Part shown: positions 18,016 to 27,125 of the stretch, one piece after another
How the letters are laid out: the number at the start of each line of letters is the position of its first letter
Numbering within the stretch: the first letter of the stretch is position 1
Source of the DNA: Gaoshiqia sediminis
Lineage (GTDB): Bacteria; Bacteroidota; Bacteroidia; Bacteroidales; Prolixibacteraceae
NCBI RefSeq assembly: GCF_025907915.1
Contig: NZ_JAPAAF010000001.1
Span: 365,229-429,228, forward strand
Length of the DNA: 64,000 bases
Reading direction: 5' to 3'
Notes under the pieces: model-generated
What the model was told of the DNA's origin: nothing
Seen by the model: only the letters and a program-made list of their open reading frames with translations
Databases searched by the model: none
Position numbers and translations under genes: made by a program

Positions 18016-18100
18016 TCTAAAATACTTGTATCAGTTTATTGAAAATTGCCAGATACAATTGATCCTTTGGTCTTCCAAAGAAACGCGATAGTAGCAGGGA

Positions 18101-18676
18101 TTATTTTCCGGCAGCATTCATCGCAGCACGTGCAGCTCTTGTTACCATAATGGTGACAACAGGTACTGATTTAGAGTTCATGAACTCCAGGTTTTCAGCT
18201 TCTACTTGTCCAACTTTAATGCTCTGTCCCAATTCCAGTTCGTCGATGTTTACTTTGATTGAATCCGGAATGTCTTTTGCCAGGCCTTTCACTTTCAGAC
18301 GGCGCAGGTTCAATTTCATTTTACCCCCGGCACGCATCCCCTTGGCGTATCCTTCCACTTTCACCGGAACTTCAATCTTCAGTGGTTTTTCTTCGTCAAC
18401 TTTCAGGAAGTCGATGTGTAGAATTTGCTCGGCAACCGGGTGAAATTGAATGTCCTGCATAATTGCTTTGTGGCTTGTACCTTCAATGTTCAGGTCGATC
18501 ATATACACGTTTGGCGTGTAAACGATTTTGCGGAACTCGGCTGCATCAGCCTGAAAGTGAACAGGTTCTTCTCCTCCGTAAAGTACGCATGGTACTTTTT
18601 CGTCATTCCGTAATTTCTTGGCGTCTTTTTTACCAAGAGCAGCCCGTTGTGAGCCGTTAATTGTTACTGATTTCAT
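18101..18676 (-). CDS. rplY: 50S ribosomal protein L25/general stress protein Ctc
   Basis: Ribosomal protein L25 of the long Ctc type, which binds 5S rRNA. The 191 residues include the L25 domain (about 4-90: RAALGKKDAKKLRNDEKVPCVLYGG and AEQILHIDFLKVDEEKPLKIEVPVKVEGYAKG) and the C-terminal TL5-type beta domain (about 95-185: KDIPDSIKVNIDELELGQSIKVGQ). It is followed by pth, the common rplY-pth order in bacteria. Confidence 0.95.
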   Translation of the reverse strand: MKSVTINGSQRAALGKKDAKKLRNDEKVPCVLYGGEEPVHFQADAAEFRKIVYTPNVYMIDLNIEGTSHKAIMQDIQFHPVAEQILHIDFLKVDEEKPLKIEVPVKVEGYAKGMRAGGKMKLNLRRLKVKGLAKDIPDSIKVNIDELELGQSIKVGQVEAENLEFMNSKSVPVVTIMVTRAARAAMNAAGK

Positions 18677-18775
18677 CGTTTGAAAATTAAATTATTAATT
18701 ATGGTACTCAGTCCTCCCTTTTCGGTGAAAGGGCAAACAGCATACATAACCTCATGCCGTCCGGAAAAAGCGGTG

Positions 18776-18783
18776 CAAAGTTA
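18776..18783 (-). promoter_or_regulatory. -7 box before rplY
   Basis: TAACTTTG on the minus strand fits TAnnTTTG. It starts 5 bases past the prs stop, about 100 bases before the rplY ATG, so the rplY-pth-hslR-DUF4924 run can be started separately from prs. No clear -33 element is seen. Confidence 0.45.
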
Positions 18784-18788
18784 TAAAA

Positions 18789-19727
18789 TTACTTGAAAAA
18801 TAATGAACTGATCGATTGATTTTTATAGACACGTTGGATGGCCTGCGAAAAAGCATCGGCCACCGAAATGTATTTGATTTTTGAGGATTCCCTTTTGGCT
18901 GGTATGGAGTCGGTAAAATACACTTCTTTCAAAGCCGAGTTTTCAATTCGTTCGTATGCCGGTTCGGACAAAAGTCCGTGGGCAGCGAAAGCCCTGACTG
19001 AATTGGCTCCTTCTTTGATCATCAAACCGGCAGCTTTTGTAATGGTTCCGGCCGTATCGATCAGGTCATCAACGATGATGACATCTTTGTCGCGTACATC
19101 ACCAATCAAGGTCATATTGCCTACCACATTGGCTTTTTCACGCGATTTATGGCAGATAACCATGTCGGTGCCTAATAGGCGGGCGTATGTGTTTGCACGT
19201 TTCGTGCCGCCAACATCAGGCGAGGCAATGACAATGTCGCGCAGTCCCATTTGCTGGATGAATGGGATGAACAGGGCCGAGGCGTATAGATGATCAACCG
19301 GGACATTAAAAAAGCCCTGGATTTGATCGGCATGCAGGTCCATGGTGATGACTCGGTCAACACCGGCAGCTGAAAGCAGATCGGCCATCAGTTTTGCACC
19401 AATCGAAACGCGTGGCTTGTCTTTTCGGTCCTGGCGGGCAAATCCGAAATAGGGAATTACTGCGATCGTTTTGTAGGCCGAGGCACGTTTGGAGGCATCA
19501 ATCATCAGTAAAAGTTCCAGTAAATTGTCGCCGGGAGGGAAAGTGGATTGAACGATAAACACATGCGATCCGCGGATCGTTTCTTCATAACAAGGTTCAA
19601 ACTCACCATCGGCAAAAACCGGGCAGGAAGATTTTCCCAGTTCAACACCTACGCTTTCACAAATTTTTTCGGTTAAATACGTGGTGGCTGTTCCAGTGAA
19701 AATCTTTAAAGGGGCTTTCGTTCCCAT
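18789..19727 (-). CDS. prs: ribose-phosphate pyrophosphokinase
   Basis: Makes PRPP from ribose 5-phosphate and ATP for nucleotide, histidine and tryptophan synthesis. The 312 residues have normal length. Visible motifs: FADGEFEPCYEETIRG (about 39-54), the flexible loop YFGFARQDRKDKPRVSIGAKL, MDLHADQIQGFF, and the PRPP-binding loop VIIVDDLIDTAGT (about 214-226). It is monocistronic or reads into rplY. Confidence 0.97.
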   Translation of the reverse strand: MGTKAPLKIFTGTATTYLTEKICESVGVELGKSSCPVFADGEFEPCYEETIRGSHVFIVQSTFPPGDNLLELLLMIDASKRASAYKTIAVIPYFGFARQDRKDKPRVSIGAKLMADLLSAAGVDRVITMDLHADQIQGFFNVPVDHLYASALFIPFIQQMGLRDIVIASPDVGGTKRANTYARLLGTDMVICHKSREKANVVGNMTLIGDVRDKDVIIVDDLIDTAGTITKAAGLMIKEGANSVRAFAAHGLLSEPAYERIENSALKEVYFTDSIPAKRESSKIKYISVADAFSQAIQRVYKNQSISSLFFK

Positions 19728-19764
19728 ATTTTCTTTTTAAAATTTAGTTCCTTGGAATTGTCCG

Positions 19765-19772
19765 CAAAGGTA
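19765..19772 (-). promoter_or_regulatory. -7 box before prs
   Basis: TACCTTTG on the minus strand matches TAnnTTTG and lies about 38 bases before the prs ATG. The -33 region is not a good match. Confidence 0.5.
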
Positions 19773-19873
19773 AAAAAATCTTTAAGATATCTTGAAAATA
19801 ATATGCCCAAGTTCTCGCTTTTTGAGAAGTTCGGACGTTAACGTGTCAGTGCAATCCGTTGATTTGTAGTTGG

Positions 19874-20476
19874 CTAGTTGTCAGGTAAGTGAGCGTCGGC
19901 GATGAAGGTCAGGATTTCTTCTTTCCCCAGGCCGGTTTCTGCACTACTTACCAAAACGGGAGGCAGTTCGGCCCACTGTTTTTTTAGTTCCTTTTTGTAG
20001 TGTGCCACGGCGCTGGCCAGTTTTGTCTTTCCGAGTTTGTCGGCCTTGGTGAAAACGAGCGCGAATGGAACCTGTTTTTCGCCCAGCCAGGAGATAAAAT
20101 CTAGGTCGATGGCCTGAGGTTCCAGTCGCGAATCAATTAAAACGAAGAGGCAATACAGGTTTTCCCGTTGCAGAATGTAATCCACAATGTAGGCCTGGAA
20201 CTTGTTACGGGCTTTTTTGGAAACCTTGGCATAGCCGTAGCCGGGCAAATCTACCAAATACCAACTGTCGTTGATGATGAAGTGGTTGATAAGTTGCGTT
20301 TTGCCCGGCCGCGATGATGTTTTTGCCAGCTTTTTCTGATTGGTCAGCATGTTGATCAGTGAAGACTTGCCCACGTTCGAACGGCCGATAAATGCGTACT
20401 CGGGCCGATCCGGCGCCGGGCATTTTTTTACATTGGTATTACTCATTAAAAACTGGGCAGTCTTGATCTCCATCAT
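19874..20476 (-). CDS. engB: ribosome-biogenesis GTPase EngB/YsxC
   Basis: GTPase needed for 50S subunit assembly. The start is placed at ATG 20476-20474 (MMEIKTAQF), giving 200 residues. It overlaps the manA stop as TAATG and has a strong site, GGAGG, upstream. Longer in-frame starts lie inside manA. G motifs: GRSNVGKSSL (G1), the RPGKTQLIN switch (G2), DLPGYGYAK (G3), TKADKL (G4) and SSAETG (G5). Confidence 0.95.
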   Translation of the reverse strand: MMEIKTAQFLMSNTNVKKCPAPDRPEYAFIGRSNVGKSSLINMLTNQKKLAKTSSRPGKTQLINHFIINDSWYLVDLPGYGYAKVSKKARNKFQAYIVDYILQRENLYCLFVLIDSRLEPQAIDLDFISWLGEKQVPFALVFTKADKLGKTKLASAVAHYKKELKKQWAELPPVLVSSAETGLGKEEILTFIADAHLPDN

Positions 20477-21456
20477 TATACATGTACCTCCAGTAATTTT
20501 ACTTTTCCGGTAAGTGGTTTTAATTGAAATTGATTGACTGATGCCGGTATCAGGATTGTTTCCCCTTTTTTGACCTTTTCGGTTGCTCCCGGGCTGCTGA
20601 TTTCGTATTCGCCTTCCACGCAAATATAAATCACAAACGAATCCAACCCGTAAATATCTTTTTCCAGTGCAGCGTCAAACTCGAGGATGTTCGTGGTGAA
20701 ATAATCGCATTTAACTACCTCGCTGCTCTCGTTCAGCGTGGTTTGGTAATTGGTTTTGTAGCTGTCGTGGTAGGTAAAGTCGATCGCATCCAGTGCCAGT
20801 TCGGTGTGCAGGTCGCGTTCGTTTCCGTTTGCATCTTTCCGGTCGTAATCGTATATGCGGTAAGTCACATCAGACGTTTGCTGAATTTCGGCCACCACAA
20901 TTCCTTTCCCGATTGCGTGAACACGTCCCGCAGGCATGAAAAACACATCGCCAGCCTCTACTTCCACAAAGTTGAGGATATCCATCAATTCTTTGTTTTT
21001 CAGTTTTTTTAGGTAGGTTTCCTTGTCGATTTTACAGTTGAATCCCGAGTTGAGCCGTGCACCCTGGTCGGCCTGTAAAACGTACCACATTTCTGTTTTT
21101 CCGAATGCTTGGTGGCGCTTTTTCGAAAGTTCGTCATCGGGATGTACTTGTACGGAAAGATCGTCGTTGGCATCGATGAACTTGATCAGCAGCGGGAATT
21201 CAATACTGAACCTTTCGTAAACTTTGTCGCCGACCAGCTCACCCATGTACACCTCAATTAGCTCCTCTAGTGTGTTGCCGGCCAAATAGCCGTTGCTGAC
21301 AACCGAAATGTTTCCTTGCACTCCCGATATTTCCCAGCTTTCGCCACAGTTTGGGAGGTTGCCGAAGTCTTTTCCCAGTTCGGTCTTAATTTTTTGTCCG
21401 CCCCAGATCTTGTCCATAAAAATAGGGGTAAACTTTAAGGGATATAAATTCATCAT
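20476..21456 (-). CDS. manA: class I mannose-6-phosphate isomerase
   Basis: Interconverts mannose 6-phosphate and fructose 6-phosphate. The 326 residues form a two-cupin fold. Zinc ligands are visible in VQVHPDDELSKKRHQAFGKTE (Q, H, E) and in the later GRVHAIGKG histidine. The N-terminal KFTPIFMDKIWGGQKI is typical of the short bacterial class. It lies between the Dabb-domain gene (15 bases) and engB (overlap). It could feed mannose released by the 40-45 kb mannosidases into glycolysis, though it is not linked to that locus. Confidence 0.94.
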   Translation of the reverse strand: MMNLYPLKFTPIFMDKIWGGQKIKTELGKDFGNLPNCGESWEISGVQGNISVVSNGYLAGNTLEELIEVYMGELVGDKVYERFSIEFPLLIKFIDANDDLSVQVHPDDELSKKRHQAFGKTEMWYVLQADQGARLNSGFNCKIDKETYLKKLKNKELMDILNFVEVEAGDVFFMPAGRVHAIGKGIVVAEIQQTSDVTYRIYDYDRKDANGNERDLHTELALDAIDFTYHDSYKTNYQTTLNESSEVVKCDYFTTNILEFDAALEKDIYGLDSFVIYICVEGEYEISSPGATEKVKKGETILIPASVNQFQLKPLTGKVKLLEVHV

Positions 21457-21471
21457 AAAAATGGGGACAGT

Positions 21472-21771
21472 TTAAAATTCGAAGTCAACCGCAGCGCGGG
21501 AAATAGTGGTGTCGCGAACCAGCTTGGTTACTTTCAGGTGTTCGGGATGAATCTGGTATGCGGCAAGGTCGCCTGCATTTTCAAAATGCGAAATCAGGCA
21601 AATATCAAAAGACTTTGCATCCAGCTCATAATTTAAGCCGACTTCCAGATATTTCAATTCCCGTATTTTATCTTTCAACCCTTCCAGCGCCGATTTAATT
21701 TGTGCCAACACTTCGCGTTTTTCAGCCTCTGGATATTCTTTCAGTTTAAAAAGAACAACATGGTTAAGCAT
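21472..21771 (-). CDS. Dabb (stress-response A/B barrel) domain protein
   Basis: A 99-residue dimeric alpha/beta-barrel protein of the Dabb family. The start MLNHVVLFKLKE is the classic Dabb opening with a conserved histidine, followed by GLKDKIRELKYLEVGLNY and SFDICLISHFENAGDLAAYQIHPEHLKV. Its function in bacteria is unknown. It is the first gene of a run with manA and engB. Confidence 0.88.
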   Translation of the reverse strand: MLNHVVLFKLKEYPEAEKREVLAQIKSALEGLKDKIRELKYLEVGLNYELDAKSFDICLISHFENAGDLAAYQIHPEHLKVTKLVRDTTISRAAVDFEF

Positions 21772-21874
21772 AATTTTGTATGTTTTAGGTTATTTTTTCT
21801 GCTGCGAAGTTAATACATTCCGAGCTGTGTTCCATAATTTTCCGGTCGATTAGTAAAAATACAAGTGGCTTGTT

Positions 21875-21882
21875 TATCTTTG
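21875..21882 (+). promoter_or_regulatory. -7 box before udk
   Basis: TATCTTTG fits TAnnTTTG and lies 17 bases before the udk ATG, giving a very short leader. Confidence 0.45.
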
Positions 21883-21899
21883 ACTGATAAAAAGGAATC

Positions 21900-22505
21900 A
21901 TGATCATTATAGGCATTGCCGGAGGCACAGGTTCCGGAAAGACAACCGTTGTAAACAAAATTCTGGACCGATTCTCCAAAGAGGAGGTCGCTGTTTTGTC
22001 GCAGGATTCGTATTACAAGGACAATCGTCACTTGCCTGAAGAAGAACGTACAAAACTGAATTTTGATCATCCCGATTCGATTGAGTTTAGTTTGTTAATT
22101 GACCATTTAAACCAATTAAAGCGGGGGGAATCGATCGAAGAGCCAAGCTACTCGTACCTAACGTGTACCCGGTCGGGCCAAACCACAACTGTTTTGCCCA
22201 AGCCAGTTATTATTGTGGAAGGTATTTTGGTGTTGTGCAATACTGAATTGCGTAAACTGATGGACATAAAAGTGTTCGTGGATTGCGACTCGGATGTGCG
22301 CCTATCAAGGGTGATCCAGCGCGATATGGTGGAGCGGGGACGCGATGTGTATCAAGTGCTGGCGCGATACGAAAAAACGGTCCGTCCCAGTCACCTGCAA
22401 TTTATTGAGCCCACCAAACGTTTTGCCGACATTATTGTGCCCGAGGGCGGTAACAACCGCGTGGCGATTCAAATACTGACCCAATTCATCAAACAAAACC
22501 TGTAA
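21900..22505 (+). CDS. udk: uridine kinase
   Basis: Phosphorylates uridine or cytidine in pyrimidine salvage. The 201 residues have the P-loop GIAGGTGSGKTTVV (about 5-18), SQDSYYKDN, FDHPDSIEF, and the lid region RVIQRDMVERGRDVYQVLARYEKTVRPSHLQFIEPTKRFADIIVPEGG. Length and all motifs are normal. The exonuclease gene starts 3 bases later, so they form an operon. Confidence 0.96.
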   Translation: MIIIGIAGGTGSGKTTVVNKILDRFSKEEVAVLSQDSYYKDNRHLPEEERTKLNFDHPDSIEFSLLIDHLNQLKRGESIEEPSYSYLTCTRSGQTTTVLPKPVIIVEGILVLCNTELRKLMDIKVFVDCDSDVRLSRVIQRDMVERGRDVYQVLARYEKTVRPSHLQFIEPTKRFADIIVPEGGNNRVAIQILTQFIKQNL

Positions 22506-22508
22506 CTT

Positions 22509-23231
22509 ATGCTATATAACCTGAACATTGAGGATGTCCTGTTCCTGGATATTGAAACGGTTCCGCAACAACCGACTTTTCACGAGCTGCCCGAGAATTT
22601 TCAGAAACTGTGGACACAGAAATCGGCTTATTTTCGAGCTGAGGGGCAAGGCCCGGAAGATGTTTATGAACGGGCAGGTATTTATGCCGAGTTTGGCCGC
22701 ATTATTTGTATTTCCTCCGGGGTTGTTGTGCAAAAAGGTGGCGAGCGCTTTTTTCGGGTGAAGTCGTTTCACGATGATGACGAAACGAAGCTACTTGCTT
22801 CGTTCAATAACATGTTGAACAAATTCACTAACCACCCCGGTAAATGCCTTTGTGCGCACAACGGACAGGAATTTGACTATCCTTACATTGCCCGTCGTAC
22901 GTTGATCAACGGGTTACGGCTTCCAAAAATACTGGATTTGGCCGGTATGAAACCCTGGGACGTGAAGGACAAACTTATGGACACGCTGCAACTCTGGAAA
23001 TTTGGCGACTATAAGAACTATACTTCGTTGAGTTTGCTTTGTGCTGCTTTTAACATTCCAACGCCCAAAGATGATATTGATGGCAGCCAGGTGGCCGGTG
23101 TGTATTATGGGGAAGGAGATCTGGACCGGATTGTTCGCTACTGCGAAAAGGACACCCTTGCTGTGGCCAACCTTTTGCTGCGCTACAAAGGCGAGGCCAT
23201 TATCGGCATGGAAAACATGGAGGTGGTCTGA
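22509..23231 (+). CDS. PolB-like 3'-5' exonuclease (DEDD superfamily)
   Basis: A 240-residue stand-alone exonuclease domain related to the proofreading domain of family B DNA polymerases. DEDDy-type metal residues are visible: VLFLDIETVP (Exo I, D and E), CLCAHNGQEFDYPYIARR (Exo II, D), and IVRYCEKDTLAVANLLLRY (Exo III, Y and D). It is coupled to udk. The substrate is unknown; a DNA-repair or RNA-trimming role is possible. Confidence 0.85.
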   Translation: MLYNLNIEDVLFLDIETVPQQPTFHELPENFQKLWTQKSAYFRAEGQGPEDVYERAGIYAEFGRIICISSGVVVQKGGERFFRVKSFHDDDETKLLASFNNMLNKFTNHPGKCLCAHNGQEFDYPYIARRTLINGLRLPKILDLAGMKPWDVKDKLMDTLQLWKFGDYKNYTSLSLLCAAFNIPTPKDDIDGSQVAGVYYGEGDLDRIVRYCEKDTLAVANLLLRYKGEAIIGMENMEVV

Positions 23232-23326
23232 GGCTTTTTTGAGTGGAAGAAAGCCGCGTCAAAAGCATTGGGAAAAAACAGAAAAATCATCCTGAGTGAA
23301 TGTGGACTAACTGTTTGATGGAAGTA

Positions 23327-23359
23327 CCGGACCACCTGCCAGGGAAGGCCGAGGTCCGG
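23327..23359. other. hairpin in a 180-base gene gap
   Basis: CCGGACC (23327-23333) pairs with GGTCCGG (23353-23359) between two convergent genes. It is probably a decayed intergenic repeat or terminator. No gene is seen between 23232 and 23411. Confidence 0.35.
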
Positions 23360-23411
23360 GATGACTAATTGGGCAGCAGCTTTTAACACAGCTTTCTATT
23401 TGTTTTTGATA

Positions 23412-24386
23412 CTATTCCTGGTTCATGTCGGGTATTTTCATTGAGCCCAGATTGGTGATCTGGTACCCGCTGAGATCAAATTTTTTATTGGCATTTTGAT
23501 CAATGTCGGTAACCTTCATGATATTGCGTTCTTTTGTTTCCTTGTTAATGGCTTCTGATTCCATGATAAACCCCCAGGGCATTCCGTGCGAATAGGCTGC
23601 CGATTTGAAAATGGAACTCATCCAGTCGCGTGTAGCCATGTTCACGTCTTTGCTCATCCAAAAGGTTGCTTCCGTATCTTCTTCCGGGTTATCATATTTG
23701 TATTCTTCGCATTTGTAGCCTTCGATGGTTTTGGTGCGTCCGGTTTTTTTCAAATAAGGGTTCATGTTGATGTTTTCGATCGATGCTTCATCCAGACCTT
23801 CAGATGCTTCATAGTCAGCTTCATTTAATTCGCTGATATCGAATCCGTAAACGATGCCGGTTTTTTTGCCATCTTCTTCTGAAAGCATAATCATAGCTTT
23901 GTTCTTCAAATCCATGATAAAGGTTCCCTTTCCCTTTGTGCCGATGTCACCCGACACAAACTCATAGGCAAAGTTTTTCATCGATGGGCTTACGTAAGTA
24001 ATGAAATCGCCATCACTCTCTTTCTCGCCGTTCCCTTTGTAGCTCTCAATGTGCATCTGGATTTTTGAGTCGAAGGAATATGCATTGTCAACGGGCACTG
24101 GTTCGCCTGACATGCCGAGGCCTTTCATGAATTTGCCCATGCGTTCCTGTTGCCGCTTTTCGTCTGATTCGGGTTTACTGGCCGAGTCGCCTTCAAACAC
24201 TTTGTCCAGGCTTTTATCAACTTCGTTGTCCACTTTTTCATCCACACGTTCTTCTACTTTATTGCTGATTTTATCCTGTACTTTTTTCCCAAGTTTGTTT
24301 AAAATATTTTGCGAATTGGCCTCGGCGGGAAAAAGTATTACCGCGCCAAATAGAATCATTAGCAGCGTGATTTTTTTTCGTTTCAT
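23412..24386 (-). CDS. DUF4412 domain exported protein
   Basis: A 324-residue exported protein with a signal peptide (to about 26, ANSQN). Next comes a strongly charged segment (about 28-72) with repeated K/D-x-V-D spacing that looks coiled-coil. A DUF4412-type beta-rich domain spans about 95-315 (KIQMHIESYKG, GTFIMDLKNKAMIMLSEEDGKK, KTIEGYKCEEYKYD, FWMSKDVN). Related domains sit in periplasmic or outer-membrane proteins of unknown function. It is monocistronic. Confidence 0.75.
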   Translation of the reverse strand: MKRKKITLLMILFGAVILFPAEANSQNILNKLGKKVQDKISNKVEERVDEKVDNEVDKSLDKVFEGDSASKPESDEKRQQERMGKFMKGLGMSGEPVPVDNAYSFDSKIQMHIESYKGNGEKESDGDFITYVSPSMKNFAYEFVSGDIGTKGKGTFIMDLKNKAMIMLSEEDGKKTGIVYGFDISELNEADYEASEGLDEASIENINMNPYLKKTGRTKTIEGYKCEEYKYDNPEEDTEATFWMSKDVNMATRDWMSSIFKSAAYSHGMPWGFIMESEAINKETKERNIMKVTDIDQNANKKFDLSGYQITNLGSMKIPDMNQE

Positions 24387-24598
24387 GAGAATCGTGCTTT
24401 AAATTTTGTTGATGTTAACTCCTTTTAATAGCTCTTTCGAAAAATTTACCCTCTTCGTTGGGATTGGTTTTTCCTGTTTATGGTATGTTTTTAGAGCTTC
24501 TTTTATCGCAACTTCATAATAAACAAGGGCAAGTTACAACAAAGGGTAAATTTCAGTCAAGAGTCGTCACTCCCAAAAATCAAGTTTGTTTGGTTAAT

Positions 24599-25648
24599 TT
24601 ACAGCGTTTTAATCCATGCGGTGCGTGTTCTGCCTTCTTGCTCTTCTGAAAAATACGGTTGAAGCACCAATGTCTTTTGAGGGATGCCGCTGAAGGTAAA
24701 GGTGGGCATTTTACCGGGAGGCGAGACATACCGGAGATATTTTACAGGATCGGTTCCTGAAAAAACGAGACTATCGTTTTGCATGTCGGAATAGGCCAGC
24801 AGGAGAGGCCCGTAGGTGAAAGCAAAGTTTCCTTGCCCGTTGCTAACCGTATCCGGGCGCATGCCCAAAACGATCTCCATTTCATCTCCGTTTTTCCATT
24901 TTTTGGCAATCTCGGTGTATGTTCCCGGAATTACATTGTATTTTACGCCCTTCACGGTTACCGAAGCGCGATCGGCCCAGTGGGGGATGCGCACAAACAG
25001 ATCGAGGTAGCGGGTGTCCTGCAGTTCTATTTTCAGAACGATACTGCCATCAAAAGGATAATTTGTGTCCTGAATAATCCGGACCTTTCCGCCGGTGGTA
25101 TGCTCATATTCCATGTACGAACTGCTGAAAAAATTGACGTAGATACGGTCGTACAAGTTCGTGTAGCAAAATGATTTGATCATGCTTTCGGTCATAATTT
25201 CCGGCACGGCGATATTGTAGGCCATTCTTTCCAGTTCGTCGGCATAGACCACTTCTCCTGAATATTTCAGCAGGCTGTCGTTCAGGGCGATCCAGTTGCG
25301 GGCATCGTCAATTGATAAATTTTCCAGCTGGCGGGTGATTTTTTCTTGTTGTTTTGTCCACGCACGACGAAACTCATTTTCAGCTTCTTCCCCTGTTTTT
25401 TCATACTTCATTTCTTCGGAAAGCGCTCTTAGATGCTGCAGACTTTCGGCAAAAACTGCTTCGCGGTTTGCCAACGATGAATTTATCAGGGAGTAATCAG
25501 TTAATTGTTCGGCAATTATTCCGCCCAGTGCTATTTGTTCGTCTTTAAGGGCTTTCGAAGTTTCCGTCGGCTCGGGGGCCGTGCGATAGCGGCAGGAAGA
25601 AAATAAACTGAAAGCAACCAAGGTCAAAAGAATCGGGGTGCGGATCAT
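24599..25648 (-). CDS. GH127-related lipoprotein lacking the catalytic site
   Basis: I do not know a function for this 349-residue lipoprotein (start at ATG 25648-25646; lipobox SSC, Cys19). Residues about 35-115 are helical and charged. The rest can be lined up by eye with the GH127 enzyme at 245-2248: LLKYSGEVVYADELERMAYN with LLELTGDVKYADAIERLMIN, then IYVNFFSSSY with FYVNQYLPSD, then LDLFVRIPHW...PGTYTEIAKKWKNGDEMEIVL with KDLFLRIPSW...SGTYLQLAREWKQGDQVEITF. The first 350 residues of the barrel and the E-T-C and C-C site have no counterpart. It seems to be a reduced, non-catalytic derivative, perhaps a binding protein. The ancestry is an inference from this alignment. Confidence 0.65.
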   Translation of the reverse strand: MIRTPILLTLVAFSLFSSCRYRTAPEPTETSKALKDEQIALGGIIAEQLTDYSLINSSLANREAVFAESLQHLRALSEEMKYEKTGEEAENEFRRAWTKQQEKITRQLENLSIDDARNWIALNDSLLKYSGEVVYADELERMAYNIAVPEIMTESMIKSFCYTNLYDRIYVNFFSSSYMEYEHTTGGKVRIIQDTNYPFDGSIVLKIELQDTRYLDLFVRIPHWADRASVTVKGVKYNVIPGTYTEIAKKWKNGDEMEIVLGMRPDTVSNGQGNFAFTYGPLLLAYSDMQNDSLVFSGTDPVKYLRYVSPPGKMPTFTFSGIPQKTLVLQPYFSEEQEGRTRTAWIKTL

Positions 25649-25808
25649 AACTGACAATTTTTCCTAAAAGAACAGCCCAAAAGCACTTCGGGTTCATCAT
25701 GATAAATTTTCCAGGCAATCATTTTTGCATGGTAATATATGAGGCACCTGTTGAAATCATTCAAAAAAGCTTTTTTAAGTACATTGGAAATTTAATATCT
25801 TAGTCGCC

Positions 25809-26558
25809 ATGAGTGGAAAAAAAAATTCATATCGTAACTGGTTTGTTTGTACCCTGATGTTGTTGCTGTTCACGGTCGCTGAATCGTCGGCCCAATATTA
25901 CAAGCAAGTTGATAGCCTGTACACTTCAAAAGGGGCGGTTGAAATACAAGTAATTGGCCACTGCTTTTATTATTTCAAGTTTAACCGGCTGAATATATAC
26001 GTCGATCCCATTCCTAATGTTGGCGATGTCAGCAAACTACCCAAGGCCGATTTGATTTTAATTACCCATGATCACCGTGACCATTTGAGCATCAGTGTTA
26101 TCGAAACGCTTTCGAAACCCGGCACAAAGGTCATCGCCTCCAAATCCTGTATCAAAAAGATGGATTTTGGCCAGTTCTTAGAGAATGGGCAGCAGACTAC
26201 TTTCAACGATATTTATATCAAGGCGGTGCCCGCCTATAATGTGGTGAACCTCCGGCCCGACAATGTTCCGTATCATCCCAAAGGCGAAGGGAATGGCTAT
26301 TTTCTGGTGTTTGGCGACAAAACCATTTACATTGCTGGCGATACCGAATATATCGATGAAATGCGTTTTTTTATGAAGCCTGATGTGGCCTTCATTCCTA
26401 TGATGCTGCCTTTTACGATGGGCGAGGATATGTTTGTGCAGGTGGTGAAAAAACTGAAGCCAAAGGTTGTGTACCCGGTTCATTATAATACCGATTTAAA
26501 TGAATTGACAGAAAAGCTCTCCGTGGCAGCTCCGGGTGTGGAAGTTCGGATTCGATAG
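25809..26558 (+). CDS. MBL-fold metallo-hydrolase, exported
   Basis: A 249-residue metallo-beta-lactamase-fold protein of the UlaG-like type with an N-terminal signal peptide (to about 29, SSAQ), so probably periplasmic. Metal motifs: THDHRDHLS (H-x-H-x-D-H, about 86-94), IYIAGDTEYID (Asp ligand) and VYPVHYN (His ligand). The substrate is unknown; related proteins hydrolyse lactones or phosphoesters. It is divergent from the GH127-like gene and shares a 160-base promoter region with it. Confidence 0.87.
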   Translation: MSGKKNSYRNWFVCTLMLLLFTVAESSAQYYKQVDSLYTSKGAVEIQVIGHCFYYFKFNRLNIYVDPIPNVGDVSKLPKADLILITHDHRDHLSISVIETLSKPGTKVIASKSCIKKMDFGQFLENGQQTTFNDIYIKAVPAYNVVNLRPDNVPYHPKGEGNGYFLVFGDKTIYIAGDTEYIDEMRFFMKPDVAFIPMMLPFTMGEDMFVQVVKKLKPKVVYPVHYNTDLNELTEKLSVAAPGVEVRIR

Positions 26559-26685
26559 AAATACGGGCGCTGAGAAGCTGATTTGTTCGCTTTACCCCTG
26601 AATCAGGTTGGTTTACCGAAAACTGACCAATTGGGTGGACTGTTTTATCTACTTTCGTCTAGAAATCACTTAACATTTGGAAACG

Positions 26686-27054
26686 ATGAGCACTCTTGGA
26701 AACATTATTTGGGTTGTTTTTGGCGGCTTTCTTATTTTTTTGGAATACCTGGTTGCCGGCTTGTTGCTATGCCTGACCATTGTCGGCATTCCTTTTGGTT
26801 TGCAGGCGATTAAGTTGTCGCTGATGGCCTTGTGGCCTTTTGGAAAGCGTATCGAATACATGGATTATGCCCCGGGGTGCCTGTCCACTATTCTGAATAT
26901 TATCTGGTTACTGATTGGCGGTATTTGGATTGCCCTTTCTCACCTGGTGCTGGGCTTGTTGTTTGCCATCACCATTATTGGAATCCCCTTTGCCAAACAG
27001 CATTTTAAGCTGGTGAGTTTGGCGCTCACCCCGTTTGGAAGAAGGGTTGTTTAA
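26686..27054 (+). CDS. YccF-family inner-membrane protein
   Basis: A 122-residue protein of the YccF (DUF307) family, with two repeats of the family pattern: GNIIWVVFGGFLIFLEYLVAGLLLCLTIVGIPFG and LNIIWLLIGGIWIALSHLVLGLLFAITIIGIPFAKQHFKL. Each repeat is a membrane hairpin. The start is taken at ATG 26686 rather than a TTG three codons earlier. The function is unknown. Confidence 0.88.
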   Translation: MSTLGNIIWVVFGGFLIFLEYLVAGLLLCLTIVGIPFGLQAIKLSLMALWPFGKRIEYMDYAPGCLSTILNIIWLLIGGIWIALSHLVLGLLFAITIIGIPFAKQHFKLVSLALTPFGRRVV

Positions 27055-27055
27055 G

Positions 27056-27125
27056 AGTCGCAGTTTAGTCAGATACAAGCAGGGTGCTTGTACCCTGAAA
27101 ACTGAGACTGCGACTGTCTTCTTTT
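27056..27125 (+). terminator. terminator between yccF-like gene and cysH
   Basis: A 9-bp stem AGTCGCAGT (27056-27064) with ACTGCGACT (27107-27115) encloses a smaller hairpin CAAGCA-GGG-TGCTTG (27076-27090). On the plus strand it is followed by a T-rich run. It separates two convergent genes. Confidence 0.75.

Noticed and set aside
24599..25648. Pseudogene of a GH127 enzyme
   Set aside because: The frame is open from a lipobox signal to the stop with no internal disruption, so it is treated as a real reduced protein.
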